The notes: a model not told the origin generated them from the sequence alone. A stretch of 64,000 nucleotides of DNA from Pseudooceanicola aestuarii (GCF_010614805.1 NZ_JAAFZC010000001.1:2582001-2646000); one strand, 5' to 3'. Counted from the first letter of the stretch, positions 1 to 9,485 are shown. Numbers and translations are program-made.

Positions 1-45
1 CGCGTCTTCGTCCTTGATAAGCTTGAGAACCTTGTCTTTGCTCAT
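1..45 (-). CDS. glnA: Glutamine synthetase type I, N-terminal 15 residues (cut by window edge)
   Basis: Only the first 15 codons are present, reading MSKDKVLKLIKDEDA, which fits the start of bacterial glutamine synthetase I. It lies 30 bp after the stop of glnB on the same strand. The glnB-glnA operon is standard in alphaproteobacteria, where PII controls GlnA adenylylation and nitrogen signalling. The identity rests on the short N-terminus plus this context. Confidence 0.85.
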   Translation of the reverse strand, partial: MSKDKVLKLIKDEDA

Positions 46-75
46 GCTTTGTTATCCCTTCGTTGATTTTCTATG

Positions 76-450
<375 letters not shown>

Positions 451-465
451 TCACTTTCCCCCACC

Positions 466-479
466 AGCCACAATTGGCT
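466..479. promoter_or_regulatory. Small inverted repeat in the glnB/nnr divergent promoter region
   Basis: AGCCA-CAAT-TGGCT forms a 5-bp inverted repeat about 50 bp upstream of glnB in its divergent promoter region with the NAD(P)HX repair gene. It does not match the NtrC consensus that I would expect for glnB, so an operator role is only a guess. Confidence 0.2.
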
Positions 480-572
480 AACGTCTCCGAAAGGGTGCGG
501 CGGCGGATGCGGGCGAAGGCGTCGCACGATAAATAGGCGCATCGCATAAGAATTGGGCGATTTGAGAAAAAC

Positions 573-2111
573 ATGACAGTATTGCTGACCTGTCGCGAAA
601 TCAGAGACCTGGAAACCGCCGCCATCGCACGCGGTGCGACCACCGGCGCGGCACTGATGGACCGCGCGGGCCAAGGCGTCGTCAGGGCGCTGCTGGCGCG
701 CTGGCCGGTGCTGGCCTTCGGCCCGCGCCGGGCGGCTGTGCTGTGCGGGCCGGGCAACAATGGCGGAGACGGATTCGTCGTGGCGCGGCTGCTGCGGGCG
801 CGGGGATGGGCGGTCACGGTCTACCTGCTGGGCGACGTGGCCGCGCTGTCTGGCGATGCGGCGGCGATGCGCGCGGCCTGGAACGGGCCGATCACCGCAC
901 TGGAGGCCTGCACGGTGGAAGCGGTTCAGGGCGCCGACCTGGTGGTGGATGCCGTGTTCGGGATCGGGTTGCGCCGGCCGGTTACGGTGACGAGCGCAGT
1001 GTTTGCCGGGTTGGCGGCACTGCGGCGGAGGGGCGAGGGGCCACGGGTGGTGGCCGTGGATCTGCCCACCGGCCTGTGCGCCGAAACGGGGCGCGTCTTT
1101 GGCGTCGGGACCGGCGGCGCGGCGCTGGCCGCCGATCTATGCGTGACGTTCCAGGCGCCGCGGCCGGGACATTACCTGGAGGACGGCCCGGATTATTGCG
1201 GGCAGGTGGCGGTGGTCGATCTGGGCCTTGCGGGGCAGGGCGGGGCCATCGGGATGACCTGCGCGCCGGACCCCGGATTGTTGCGCAAATCGGGTGCTGC
1301 GCACAAGTTCGGGCATGGCCATGCGCTGGTGCTGGCCGGGGGCGCCGGGCGCACAGGTGCCGCGCGGCTGAGCGCCCGGGCCGCCCTGCGCATCGGTGCC
1401 GGGCTGGTGACGCTGGGCGCACCCGGTGCCGCGATGTTCGAGGTTTCGGCCCAGATCACCGCCCTGATGCTGGCCCGGATCGACGATGCGGCGGCGTTCG
1501 AGGCAATGTTGCAGGACGCCCGGATCAACGCGCTGTGTCTGGGTCCCGGACTGGGCGTGGCGCGGGCGGCGGAGCTGCTGGCCGTGGTGCAGGACGCGAA
1601 GCGCGCGGTGGTTCTGGATGCCGACGCCCTGAGCGCGCTGGCGCAGAAGGGGGCGGCGCTGTTCGCCGACCGTCCGGGGGCCGTGGTGCTGACGCCCCAC
1701 GGCGGCGAATTCGCCCGGCTGTTCCCGGACCTGGCGGCGCGGCTGAAACAAGGCCCGGAGGCTCCTTCGGCGCTGTCCCGGACCGGGGCGGCGCAGATGG
1801 CGGCCGCGCGCACGGGTGCGGTGGTGGTGCTGAAGGGGCCGGACACGGTAATCGCGGCGCCAGATGGGCAGGTTCGGATCAACGCGGCGCGCTATGACCG
1901 GGCGGCACCCTGGCTGGCGACGGCGGGGGCTGGCGACGTACTGGCGGGGATGATCACTGGTCTGTTGGCACGGGGTGTCGATCCCTTCGAAGCTGCCTGC
2001 GCCGGGGCGTGGCTGCATGTCAGCGCCGCGCGCCAGGTCGGGCCGGGACTGATTGCGGAGGATCTGCCAGAGGCCCTGCCGGCGGTCATGTCCGGATTGG
2101 GCGTGCAGTAG
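573..2111 (+). CDS. nnr: Bifunctional NAD(P)H-hydrate epimerase / ADP-dependent NAD(P)H-hydrate dehydratase
   Basis: A 512-residue metabolite-repair enzyme of the YjeF type. The N-terminal half (about 1-215) is the YjeF_N epimerase domain with CGPGNNGGDG at residues 58-67. The C-terminal half (about 230-505) is the ribokinase-like dehydratase domain with TAGAGDVLAG near residues 450-459, the usual nucleotide-binding motif. It converts hydrated NADH/NADPH back to the normal cofactors: the epimerase interconverts the R and S forms and the dehydratase uses ADP. Length matches the fused bacterial form. It diverges from glnB. Confidence 0.95.
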   Translation: MTVLLTCREIRDLETAAIARGATTGAALMDRAGQGVVRALLARWPVLAFGPRRAAVLCGPGNNGGDGFVVARLLRARGWAVTVYLLGDVAALSGDAAAMRAAWNGPITALEACTVEAVQGADLVVDAVFGIGLRRPVTVTSAVFAGLAALRRRGEGPRVVAVDLPTGLCAETGRVFGVGTGGAALAADLCVTFQAPRPGHYLEDGPDYCGQVAVVDLGLAGQGGAIGMTCAPDPGLLRKSGAAHKFGHGHALVLAGGAGRTGAARLSARAALRIGAGLVTLGAPGAAMFEVSAQITALMLARIDDAAAFEAMLQDARINALCLGPGLGVARAAELLAVVQDAKRAVVLDADALSALAQKGAALFADRPGAVVLTPHGGEFARLFPDLAARLKQGPEAPSALSRTGAAQMAAARTGAVVVLKGPDTVIAAPDGQVRINAARYDRAAPWLATAGAGDVLAGMITGLLARGVDPFEAACAGAWLHVSAARQVGPGLIAEDLPEALPAVMSGLGVQ

Positions 2112-2174
2112 CGGCAACCGAATTGGGGGAGTGGAGCGGTCGGGTCAGCCGATCCCGTGCGCCATCCTGACCTG

Positions 2175-2663
2175 TCAGCGCGATATCGTCGCGGGCGTTT
2201 CGGCGGCGAGTTCCAGGCCGCTGGCATATAGCACGTGATCACGGTCAAAGATGATCTCGTAGACGTCCAGGACCTGCTGTCCCATCAGCTTGACGAATTC
2301 GCCGTCGACCAGGCGCGACACCGGCACCAGGGCAGATTTCTTGCCAAAGAGCGCCTGGGCGCGCCAATCCCGGACCAACACCTTCTGCCCTGCGGGGAGC
2401 AGGGTGTCGCCCTCGGGGCGCTTGTGACCCAGGGAGCCGGCGGTGATCTGCACGGTGTCGCATGTGATCTTGCGCCGGCGGAGGCCGCGGACCAGGGCCA
2501 TGCCGCTGTCACGGGTGACCACGCGGTCACCGGCGGACAGGAACTGGACCGGCAGCTCGCCATCGAGGGTCAGGACATGGGTTCCGACCGTCAGGCCCGA
2601 GGCGGGCGTTGCCGGTTTGGCGGGAACATTTGCGAGGCCACGGAGTTTGGCAAGGGCCTTCAT
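2175..2663 (-). CDS. Small Hint-domain (hedgehog/intein-like) protein
   Basis: A protein of about 162 residues starting MKALAKLRGL. An in-frame ATG two codons upstream (2669) is possible, but AGAGGA is better spaced for 2663. Residues around 20-65 (VGTHVLTLDGELPVQFLSAG, DRVVTRDSG) look like the start of a Hint_2 domain, the autoprocessing fold shared by hedgehog and inteins, and the C-terminal YEIIFDRDHVLYASGLELA resembles the Hint C-terminal strand. The usual first-position Cys/Ser nucleophile is not evident before VGTHV, so self-cleavage may be lost. Stand-alone Hint proteins are frequent in Rhodobacterales and their role is unknown. No operon partner. Confidence 0.7.
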   Translation of the reverse strand: MKALAKLRGLANVPAKPATPASGLTVGTHVLTLDGELPVQFLSAGDRVVTRDSGMALVRGLRRRKITCDTVQITAGSLGHKRPEGDTLLPAGQKVLVRDWRAQALFGKKSALVPVSRLVDGEFVKLMGQQVLDVYEIIFDRDHVLYASGLELAAETPATISR

Positions 2664-2669
2664 AGTCAT

Positions 2670-3012
2670 ATCCTCTTGATCACTGGACCTATCCTTTCGT
2701 CCCAATACGGCGGAATTGGGTATATTTCCGGAAAATTGGGGGGCATTGGGGCAGTCCGCGCCCCGTTTTGGCCACAATTCACCCCCAAATCACCCTCAAA
2801 CCGCGCGAAGACTGCCCCGGATGCGGCCCCATCGCCCGGCTTTGTCGCAAAGTGTCAACCTGTTTCCTCCTCTCCCTGGCCTTTGCGGACTGTATGCGCG
2901 CAAGTGTTAACAGCCGGTAAAGAAGCAACGGTCCGACGGATTTTTCCCGTGGCAACCCGCGCAGCACTTTGATATTCAGCGCTGCACCGGCGGCGCGATC
3001 GCCCCGGAACGT
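2670..3012. other. Gene-free interval between the Hint gene and tRNA-Leu
   Basis: No credible reading frame here. Next to the Hint gene it carries CCCAAT (2701-2706) inverted to ATTGGG (2715-2720), with further ATTGGG copies around 2735-2750; the spacing suggests a leader hairpin or operator for the minus-strand gene. The right half should hold the tRNA-Leu promoter, but I cannot pick convincing -35/-10 boxes. Confidence 0.4.
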
Positions 3013-3097
3013 GCGGGTGTGGCGGAATTGGTAGACGCACCAGATTTAGGTTCTGGCGCCGCAAGGCGTGGGGGTTCAAGTCCCTTCACCCGCACCA
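3013..3097 (+). tRNA. tRNA-Leu (anticodon TAG)
   Basis: A complete cloverleaf can be folded. The acceptor arm GCGGGTG pairs with CACCCGC, followed by an encoded ACCA end. The D-arm is GGCGGAATTGGTAGACGC. The anticodon stem CCAGA/TCTGG encloses loop TTTAGGT with anticodon TAG. There is a long variable arm typical of class II Leu tRNAs and a T-arm with GGTTCAAGTCC. A T-rich stretch (TTTTTT) follows directly and could serve as terminator. Confidence 0.97.
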
Positions 3098-3237
3098 TTT
3101 TTTCAATTCCCAATGCCGGGCCTCGGTGTCTTCGGGCCGGGCGGCTCGCGATCATGTGATCTGCCGTGGCCGCTTTTTCCCTGCCGGGTCGGGGGAACGC
3201 GTTTGGCTTGGCGCGCAAAAGGCGTAATTGAGGGGGG

Positions 3238-3684
3238 ATGTCGCGTTTCGCCCTGATCCTTCGCCCGGCCGTCCTGGTCCTGATGGCGCTGCTTCTGCTG
3301 CCGCTGGGCGGCATGACGGCGGCGGCGAAGGTTGCGCGGCTTCAGGCGCAGCATCAGCAATCGTCCGTCACGCCACATGCCCCCATGCCAAGGGCCGACA
3401 CGGCGCCGATCAACACGGGGCAGGTCAACATGGGCCTGGCTGTCCCGGACGCCGGCATCGCCCGGCCCGAGGCCGCGCCAACGGGCGGGCATCTGCGGGC
3501 CAAGGCGCGGCGCTGTACGGTGGCGGCGGTTGCGGGCGTGCCCTGTCCGCCCGACGCGGCGCTGAGCGCGCCGCTTCCGCCGCGGCTGGAACCGGGGCGC
3601 GCCCGGCTGCCGATGCCGGCCAATGACCGACTTGTGGCCGCGCTGGACCCCGCGCCGCCGCGCGATCCGCCGCGCCGGTCCTGA
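3238..3684 (+). CDS. Hypothetical exported, proline/alanine-rich protein
   Basis: A 148-residue frame starting right behind a GAGGGGGG ribosome site. Residues 8-30 (ALILRPAVLVLMALLLLPLG and onward) form a hydrophobic signal peptide or membrane anchor. The rest is low in complexity, rich in Pro, Ala and Arg, with two Cys (in RRCTVAAV and GVPCPP). I recognise no domain. It lies upstream of an L,D-transpeptidase on the same strand with 54 bp between, so a joint envelope role is possible but unproven. The good ribosome site and signal sequence favour a real gene. Confidence 0.5.
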   Translation: MSRFALILRPAVLVLMALLLLPLGGMTAAAKVARLQAQHQQSSVTPHAPMPRADTAPINTGQVNMGLAVPDAGIARPEAAPTGGHLRAKARRCTVAAVAGVPCPPDAALSAPLPPRLEPGRARLPMPANDRLVAALDPAPPRDPPRRS

Positions 3685-3738
3685 TCCCGCCATCGGCCCG
3701 CAAGGCCCCCCGTGATCAGACCAACAAGGATACCCCAC

Positions 3739-4446
3739 ATGTTTACCCGACGCAGTTTCGTCGCCCTGGGCGCGGCGGCAGGTCTTGCCGCCTGTACCCG
3801 TCCCGCGCCGGAGGCCGCCACCCGCGCCGCCCCGGCCACGCCGCCCGCTCCGAAATATCCGCCGCTGCCGGAGTTCTACGGCGCGATCGATGACGAACCC
3901 TTTCCCATCCCCGCGATCGCCGAAGGGTCGTTGGCCCCGAAATACTGGCGCCAGGATGTGACCAACCCCTGGCCGCAGCACCCGCATGGCACCATCGTCG
4001 TGGACCCGGACGAAGCGTTGCTGTTCTTTGTCGAGGACGCGCAGACCGCCACCCGATTTGGCGTCAGTGTCGGCGCTGCCGGTTTCGACTGGGAGGGGAC
4101 GGCCCGGCTGCAATTCACCCGCGACTGGCCGCGCTGGAAGGTGCCGGCCAGCATGATCGCGCGCCAACCGGAGCTGGAGCCCTATTCGGTGGCGAATGGC
4201 GGCATGGATCCGGGGCCGGACAATCCGCTGGGCGCGCGGGCGCTCTACCTGTTCCAGAACGGTGTCGATACGCTGTACCGTGTGCATGGTGACGCGGTGC
4301 CGCAGGAACTCGGGCGGTCGGTGTCCTCGGGCTGTATCCGCATGCTGGACCAGGATGTCATCCACCTGCACGACAGGTCGGTGCACGGGGCGTCGGTGAT
4401 CGTGCTGCCGTCGTTCAAGCCGAAGGGGCTGACACCGGTCTATTGA
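3739..4446 (+). CDS. L,D-transpeptidase (YkuD family), Tat/lipoprotein-type export signal
   Basis: About 235 residues starting [18 protein letters not shown]. The upstream in-frame ATG at 3712 lacks a suitable ribosome site, whereas AAGGAT sits before 3739. The N-terminus has a twin-arginine-like RRSF motif and a hydrophobic stretch ending in LAAC, a plausible lipobox. The YkuD active site is clear: [10 protein letters not shown] followed by SVSSGCIRM, giving the conserved His and the catalytic Cys of the S-x-GC-x-R motif. Such enzymes form 3-3 peptidoglycan cross-links or attach proteins to peptidoglycan in the periplasm. Substrate cannot be told from sequence. Confidence 0.9.
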   Translation: MFTRRSFVALGAAAGLAACTRPAPEAATRAAPATPPAPKYPPLPEFYGAIDDEPFPIPAIAEGSLAPKYWRQDVTNPWPQHPHGTIVVDPDEALLFFVEDAQTATRFGVSVGAAGFDWEGTARLQFTRDWPRWKVPASMIARQPELEPYSVANGGMDPGPDNPLGARALYLFQNGVDTLYRVHGDAVPQELGRSVSSGCIRMLDQDVIHLHDRSVHGASVIVLPSFKPKGLTPVY

Positions 4447-4567
4447 CCGGCTGCGCGCCGCTGGGGCGGGGTTTAGCCCTTGCAACAGCCAACAGGCGCC
4501 CATAGAAGGGCGTCTGATTTACAACGCCGCCCGCGCGGCCGAGACCGAGATAAAAGGACGACGCAAC

Positions 4568-5896
4568 ATGCAGGTCACCGAGACCCTGAAAGACGGCCTG
4601 AAACGCGGCTACCAGATCACCGTGACGGCGGATGAACTGGACGGCAAGGTCAACGAAAAACTGGCCGAAGCCCAGCCCGACGTGGAAATGAAGGGCTTTC
4701 GCAAGGGCAAGGTGCCGATGGCGCTGCTGAAGAAGCAGTTCGGCCAGCGTCTGCTGGGCGAAGCCATGCAGGAAGCCGTGGACGGTGCCATGGCCCAGCA
4801 TTTCGAGGACAGCGGCGAGCGCCCTGCGGCCCAGCCCGCGATGGAGATGCAGGCCGGCGAAGAATGGAAAGAGGGCGACGATGTCGTCGTCAACATGTCC
4901 TACGAAGCCCTGCCCGAGATCCCCGAAGTCGATCTGAAGGCCGTCAGCCTTGAGAAGATGACCGTGAAAGCCGAGGACAGCGCCGTTGACGAAGCGCTGG
5001 AAAACCTGGCCGAAAGCGCACAGGATTTCGACGCCAAGGACGGCGCCGCCGAAGAGGGCGATCAGGTCGTCATGGATTTCGTCGGCAAGGTCGACGGCGA
5101 GGCCTTCGAAGGCGGCTCTGCCGAGGATTATCCGCTGGTGCTGGGGTCCAACTCCTTCATCCCCGGCTTTGAAGAGCAGCTGACCGGCGTGACCGCGGGC
5201 GAGGAAAAGGCCGTGACGGTCACCTTCCCCGAGGAATACGGTGCGGAGCATCTGGCCGGCAAGGAAGCCACCTTTGATTGCACGATCAAGGAAGTGAAGG
5301 CCCCCAAGGCCGCAGAGCTGAACGACGAGCTGGCCAAGAAATACGGAGCCGAGTCGCTGGACGCCCTGCGGGACCAGATCCGTGAGCGCCTGGAGGCCGA
5401 ATATGCCGGTGCCGCCCGCGCGGTGATGAAGCGTGACCTGCTGGACAAGCTGGACGATGTTGTCAGCTTTGAACTGCCCCCCAGCCTGGTGGAGGCCGAA
5501 GCGGGCCAGATCGCGCATCAGCTGTGGCACGAGGAAAACCCCGACGTCGAAGGCCACGATCATGACAAGGTCGAGCCGACCGAAGAACATGTGAAACTGG
5601 CGGAGCGTCGCGTGCGCCTGGGCCTGCTGCTGGCGGAGCTGGGCCAGAAGGCCGAGGTTGAAGTGACCGACCAGGAGATGACCCAGGCGATCCTGACGCA
5701 GGCGCGTCAATATCCGGGTCAGGAACGTCAGTTCTTTGAATTCGTGCAGCAAAACGCACAGATGCAGCAACAGCTGCGCGCTCCGCTGTTCGAGGACAAG
5801 GTCGTCGATTACATCTTCGAACTGGCCGAGGTTTCCGAGAAAGAAACCTCCCGCGAGGATCTTCAGAAAGCTGTCGAGGCGCTGGACGAGGAGTGA
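4568..5896 (+). CDS. tig: Trigger factor, ribosome-associated chaperone/peptidyl-prolyl isomerase
   Basis: A 442-residue protein matching the usual trigger factor size. The N-terminal ribosome-binding domain carries the GFRKGKVP signature (residues 43-50). An FKBP-type PPIase domain follows (about 155-240, including [15 protein letters not shown] and FIPGFEEQL). The rest is the helical chaperone domain. AAGGACG precedes the start. It binds L23 at the ribosome exit tunnel and shields nascent chains. Monocistronic, with a strong terminator 28 bp after the stop. Confidence 0.97.
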   Translation: MQVTETLKDGLKRGYQITVTADELDGKVNEKLAEAQPDVEMKGFRKGKVPMALLKKQFGQRLLGEAMQEAVDGAMAQHFEDSGERPAAQPAMEMQAGEEWKEGDDVVVNMSYEALPEIPEVDLKAVSLEKMTVKAEDSAVDEALENLAESAQDFDAKDGAAEEGDQVVMDFVGKVDGEAFEGGSAEDYPLVLGSNSFIPGFEEQLTGVTAGEEKAVTVTFPEEYGAEHLAGKEATFDCTIKEVKAPKAAELNDELAKKYGAESLDALRDQIRERLEAEYAGAARAVMKRDLLDKLDDVVSFELPPSLVEAEAGQIAHQLWHEENPDVEGHDHDKVEPTEEHVKLAERRVRLGLLLAELGQKAEVEVTDQEMTQAILTQARQYPGQERQFFEFVQQNAQMQQQLRAPLFEDKVVDYIFELAEVSEKETSREDLQKAVEALDEE

Positions 5897-5924
5897 TCCT
5901 CTCCCACGTATCGGAGTGAGAATT

Positions 5925-5951
5925 GGCCGCCCTTCTTGGGGCGGCCTTTTT
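5925..5951 (+). terminator. Intrinsic terminator of tig
   Basis: GGCCGCCC (5925-5932) pairs with GGGCGGCC (5939-5946) around a 6-nt loop, followed by TTTTTC. It is a classical rho-independent terminator 28 bp past the tig stop. Confidence 0.9.
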
Positions 5952-6063
5952 CGTGGCGGCGACCGGCTTCCGCGCCTCCTCCGGGACCGCATGTCGCAGC
6001 CCCGGCCGCTTGCAGGGCGGGGGCGGGCGGCTAGTCTGCGTCGGAGATCGGGAGGCGGATCGC

Positions 6064-6507
6064 ATGGGCGGGAGCGGATGGCAAAGCGGCGCCGGCGCGG
6101 CGCGGGCAGGGGTGATGGTGGTGGCGCTGGTGACGGCGCTGTTGGCCCTGCCCGATACGATGCGGGCGCAGGACGGCGCGGCTGTCCCGCCGCAGGGGCA
6201 GGGGCAGAATGGCCTGCCCAAGGGGCAGACCAAGGCGCTGCGCGGCAATCTGGTCCTGTTTCAGGGACAGCCCATTCATCTGGCGGGCATGGATTGCCCG
6301 GACTTCTCCACCGAGGAAGGCCGGGAGGCCAAATTCGTGATCACAACCATGCTGCGCGCGCCCCTGGTGGAGTGCATCTCCCGCGAATTGCCGGGCGGTG
6401 GGTTCGAGGGCGATTGCTTTGTCCGGCGCAACGCGCTGGTGCGGGCGCGGTCGATGATCAACGAGTTGAAGGCCCGCAACCTGTGCCTGCCGTTCTGCAG
6501 AACCTGA
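6064..6507 (+). CDS. Exported thermonuclease-like (SNase-fold) protein, probably catalytically degenerate
   Basis: About 147 residues from the ATG at 6064; the frame is open further upstream but that overlaps the tig terminator. A hydrophobic export segment (GVMVVALVTALLALPDTMRA) is followed by a mature part with LRGNLVLFQGQPIHLAGMDC, PDFSTEEGREAKF and CLPFC. The motif order (I-x-LAGMD-x-P, then GREAK) is that of staphylococcal nuclease-like proteins. The DGDT strand that normally begins the domain and supplies an active-site Asp is absent, so nuclease activity is doubtful. Paired cysteines suggest disulfides in the periplasm. Confidence 0.55.
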   Translation: MGGSGWQSGAGAARAGVMVVALVTALLALPDTMRAQDGAAVPPQGQGQNGLPKGQTKALRGNLVLFQGQPIHLAGMDCPDFSTEEGREAKFVITTMLRAPLVECISRELPGGGFEGDCFVRRNALVRARSMINELKARNLCLPFCRT

Positions 6508-6606
6508 CGGGCGCCCTTGGCGGGAGGAGCGGCGGGCGCCTGATGGCGGCGGTGCCGCCGGAGCGCCAAGGGGCGGATAGCAGCATTGCCACACCATACC
6601 CATACG

Positions 6607-6639
6607 AAAACGGGCCGCATCCGGAGATGCGGCCCGTTT
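6607..6639 (-). terminator. Intrinsic terminator of the rpsF-rpsR-rplI operon
   Basis: On the minus strand CGGGCCGCAT pairs with ATGCGGCCCG around a short loop, followed by TTTTCG. It lies 40 bp past the rplI stop. The plus-strand side also carries GTTTC, so it may stop transcription from both directions. Confidence 0.85.
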
Positions 6640-6678
6640 CGATCTGTTCAACGCGCCGAAAGGCCGATCCGCCGGGGA

Positions 6679-7296
6679 TCAGTCTTCGTCGTCGCCTTGC
6701 GCTTCGGCGCGGGGCGCGGGCTGGTCGTCGTCATCCGATGCGGCGGAGCCGAGATCGTCGAAAAGCTCCGCGATCTCGAATTCTGCTGCGGCTTCTTCTT
6801 CGGCTGCGGCGTCCTGGATGGATTTGCCGGAGGCCTGAAGCTCTGCCTCTTCCGGGGAGCGCGCGACGTTCAGGGTGATCTGAACTTCGACTTCCGGGTG
6901 CAGGTAGATGTCGACATTGTGCAGGCCCAGTTCCTTGATCGGAAGCGGGATGATGACCTGTTTACGCTCGACCGTGTAGCCGCCTTCGGTGGCCACGGCG
7001 GCGACGTCACGCGGGGTGACGGAGCCGTAGAGGTTGCCGCCATCGGAAGCGGAGCGAATCACCACGAAGGTCTCGCCATCCAGCTTCTCGCCCAGGGCTT
7101 CGGCCTCTTTCTTGGTTTCCAGGTTGTTCGCTTCCAGCTGTGCCTTTTCGGCTTCGAAGCGGGCGATGTTCTCTTTCGAGGCGGTCAGCGCCTTGCCTTG
7201 CAGCAGCAGGTAGTTGCGGGCAAAGCCCGGCTTGACCGACACGATGTCGCCCATCTGGCCCAGCTTGGCCACGCGTTCAAGAAGGATCACGTCCAT
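6679..7296 (-). CDS. rplI: Ribosomal protein bL9 with acidic C-terminal extension
   Basis: A 205-residue protein. Residues 1-150 are canonical L9, starting [19 protein letters not shown] with [16 protein letters not shown]9 binds 23S rRNA with its N-terminal domain. Bacterial L9 is normally about 150 residues. Here a tail of about 50 residues is added, very rich in Glu, Asp and Ala ([20 protein letters not shown]). It is the third gene of the rpsF-rpsR-rplI operon, 12 bp after rpsR. Confidence 0.96.
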   Translation of the reverse strand: MDVILLERVAKLGQMGDIVSVKPGFARNYLLLQGKALTASKENIARFEAEKAQLEANNLETKKEAEALGEKLDGETFVVIRSASDGGNLYGSVTPRDVAAVATEGGYTVERKQVIIPLPIKELGLHNVDIYLHPEVEVQITLNVARSPEEAELQASGKSIQDAAAEEEAAAEFEIAELFDDLGSAASDDDDQPAPRAEAQGDDED

Positions 7297-7308
7297 TGGT
7301 TCTGCTCC

Positions 7309-7536
7309 TTACTTAACAGCGTAGGGAAGCAGGGCGAGAAAGCGGGCACGCTTGATCGCGCGCGCAAGTTCGCGCTGCTTCTTGGCGGAGACGGCGGTGA
7401 TGCGGGAGGGCACGATCTTGCCACGCTCGGAGATGTAGCGTTGCAGCAGCTTCGTGTCCTTGTAGTCGATCTTGGGTGCGTTGTCCCCGGAGAAGGGGCA
7501 CACTTTGCGACGACGGAAAAACGGTTTTGCAGCCAT
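7309..7536 (-). CDS. rpsR: Ribosomal protein bS18
   Basis: A 75-residue protein starting [18 protein letters not shown], with the conserved [19 protein letters not shown] and [14 protein letters not shown] segments of S18. It binds 16S rRNA next to S6. It is the middle gene of the conserved rpsF-rpsR-rplI operon and of normal length. Confidence 0.97.
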
Positions 7537-7565
7537 GGGTTCAGGCTCCTTTCTTCAAGACGGGA

Positions 7566-7922
7566 TCAGCGACGTTCACGACGGCGATCGTCGCGGTCGT
7601 CACGTTTCTGCATCTGGATCGAGGGGCCTTCCTCGTGGGTGTCCACCTTGATGGTGAGAACCCGCATGACGTCGTCATGCAGACGCATCAGACGCTCCAT
7701 CTCCTGCACGGCATCGGCCGGTGCATCGGTCCGCAGGTAGGCGTAATGCCCCTTGCGGTTCTTGTTGATCTTGTAGGCCATCGTCTTGACGCCCCAGTAT
7801 TCCTGGTCGATCAGCTTGCCACCGTTATCGGCAAGCACGGTGCCGAAATGTTCGATGAGCCCTTCGGCCTGCGTGTTGGACAGGTCCTGGCGCGAGATGA
7901 AAACATGCTCGTAAAGCGGCAT
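7566..7922 (-). CDS. rpsF: Ribosomal protein bS6
   Basis: About 118 residues starting MPLYEHVFISRQDLSNTQ. The frame is open 21 codons further upstream, but the S6 N-terminus and a GGAG site support the start at 7922. The core matches S6 (LIDQEYWGVKTMAYKINKNR, KGHYAYLRTDAPADAVQEME). The basic C-terminal tail (KRDDRDDRRRERR) is common in alphaproteobacterial S6. It is the first gene of the operon; S6 forms a complex with S18 on 16S rRNA. Confidence 0.97.
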   Translation of the reverse strand: MPLYEHVFISRQDLSNTQAEGLIEHFGTVLADNGGKLIDQEYWGVKTMAYKINKNRKGHYAYLRTDAPADAVQEMERLMRLHDDVMRVLTIKVDTHEEGPSIQMQKRDDRDDRRRERR

Positions 7923-8174
7923 GTGCACTCCATTTCTATCTAGGCGCATTTCATAGGAGGGCCTGACCTTCCGCGGCCCCTCCACGAGAGTCTGCGCGGT
8001 TCGATTTCCGTGCGGAAGGAACCGCTCCTATAGGCGGTAAGTCCTGAGGGCGCAAGGGCGGGCGACGGGGCGTGGTGACGCCCCGCTGTTTCCCCGCGCG
8101 TGCCGCCGCCCTGCCATCAATTTGCCGTGCCGCCGGGATGATCTGGCCGTGCAACAAGGCCGGGAGCGGGAAAG

Positions 8175-8366
8175 ATGCGGGGATCGTGGGACGGGATGCT
8201 GGCGCGGGCAGGGATGCGGATACTGGCGGTGGCCGGGATTACCGCGGGGCTGGTGCTGGTGCCGTTGTCGGGATTGCAGCCCGGTCCGCTGGCCCTGTCA
8301 GCGGGGGTGCTGACCACGGGGTTGATCCTGGCGGTCGGCGGCTGGGGCGCGCTGCCGCCCCGGTAG
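8175..8366 (+). CDS. Small hypothetical membrane protein
   Basis: A 63-residue frame with GGGAAAG just ahead of the ATG. It contains two hydrophobic stretches (MRILAVAGITAGLVLVPLSG and ALSAGVLTTGLILAVGGWG), so a two-pass inner-membrane protein is likely. No family recognised. It is alone between the divergent rpsF operon and fabD, 177 bp upstream of fabD. Confidence 0.45.
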   Translation: MRGSWDGMLARAGMRILAVAGITAGLVLVPLSGLQPGPLALSAGVLTTGLILAVGGWGALPPR

Positions 8367-8543
8367 ACGCCGGGGACAGGCGGGGCGGCGGGCAGTGCGA
8401 GAGGGCAGGCCAGCCTGAGAGCCGGAGTGCAGGTCAAAGGGCAGGTTCGAGGGAAAGCCGGAGGGAAAGATTGCCATTCCACGGCGCAATCGCTATCCCG
8501 CCTGACAACAAAATAGCCACAGACGCAACCTCAGGAGGGCTTC

Positions 8544-9485
8544 ATGAGCCGGGCATTCGTATTTCCGGGACAGGGCGCACAGACCATCGGAATGGGGCGC
8601 ACCCTGGCCGACAGCTATCCGGCGGCGCGCGCCGTCTTCGACGAGGTCGACGCGGCGCTTGGTGAAAAGCTCTCGGACCTGATCTGGGAGGGCGATGCCG
8701 AGACGCTGACCCTGACGCAGAACGCACAGCCGGCGCTGATGGCCACATCGCTGGCGGCGATGCGCGCGCTGGAGGCCGAGGGGGTGGCGATCACCGATGC
8801 CGCCTTTGTCGCCGGGCATTCGCTGGGGGAATATTCCGCGCTGGCCGCTGCTGGCGCGCTGAGCGTCACCGACGCGGCCAAGCTGCTGCGCATCCGAGGG
8901 CGCGCCATGCAGGAGGCCGTGCCGGTAGGCCAGGGCGCGATGGCCGCGCTGCTGGGGCTGGATTTCGACACCGCTCGTGCCGTCGCGGAAGAGGCTGCCC
9001 AGGGGGAAGTCTGCCAGGCCGCCAATGACAATGACCCCGCGCAGGTCGTCGTGTCGGGCCACAAGGCTGCCGTTGAACGCGCGCTGGACATCGCCAAGGC
9101 GAAGGGCGCCAAGCGCGCCGTGCTGCTGCCGGTGAGCGCGCCGTTCCATTGCGCCTTGATGGCCCCCGCCGCCGAAGTCATGGCCGAGGCGCTGGCCCAG
9201 GTGGACTTTGCCGCGCCCAGCGTGCCCGTGGTCGCCAATGTCCGCGCCGAGGGCGTGCAGGCCGCCGAGGAGCTGAAGCAGCTTCTGGTGGAGCAGGTCA
9301 CCGGATCGGTGCGCTGGCGCGAAAGCGTGACCTGGATGGCCGGGCAGGGCGTGACGGAGATCTGGGAGATCGGCGCCGGCAAGGCGCTGTCGGGCATGAT
9401 CCGGCGGATCGACCGGTCGGTCGCCTGCCGCAACGTCGGCGCGCCCGATGACGTCACCGCCGCTGCCACGGCGCTGAAAGGCTGA
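8544..9485 (+). CDS. fabD: Malonyl-CoA:ACP transacylase
   Basis: A 313-residue enzyme that loads malonyl groups onto ACP for fatty-acid elongation. GQGAQ at residues 9-13 and GHSLGEYSAL at 91-100 carry the oxyanion loop and the nucleophile Ser93; SAPFHCALM supplies the catalytic His. Length is normal. AGGAGGG precedes the start. It heads the fabD-fabG-acpP-(ureohydrolase)-fabF-mltG series. Confidence 0.96.
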   Translation: MSRAFVFPGQGAQTIGMGRTLADSYPAARAVFDEVDAALGEKLSDLIWEGDAETLTLTQNAQPALMATSLAAMRALEAEGVAITDAAFVAGHSLGEYSALAAAGALSVTDAAKLLRIRGRAMQEAVPVGQGAMAALLGLDFDTARAVAEEAAQGEVCQAANDNDPAQVVVSGHKAAVERALDIAKAKGAKRAVLLPVSAPFHCALMAPAAEVMAEALAQVDFAAPSVPVVANVRAEGVQAAEELKQLLVEQVTGSVRWRESVTWMAGQGVTEIWEIGAGKALSGMIRRIDRSVACRNVGAPDDVTAAATALKG

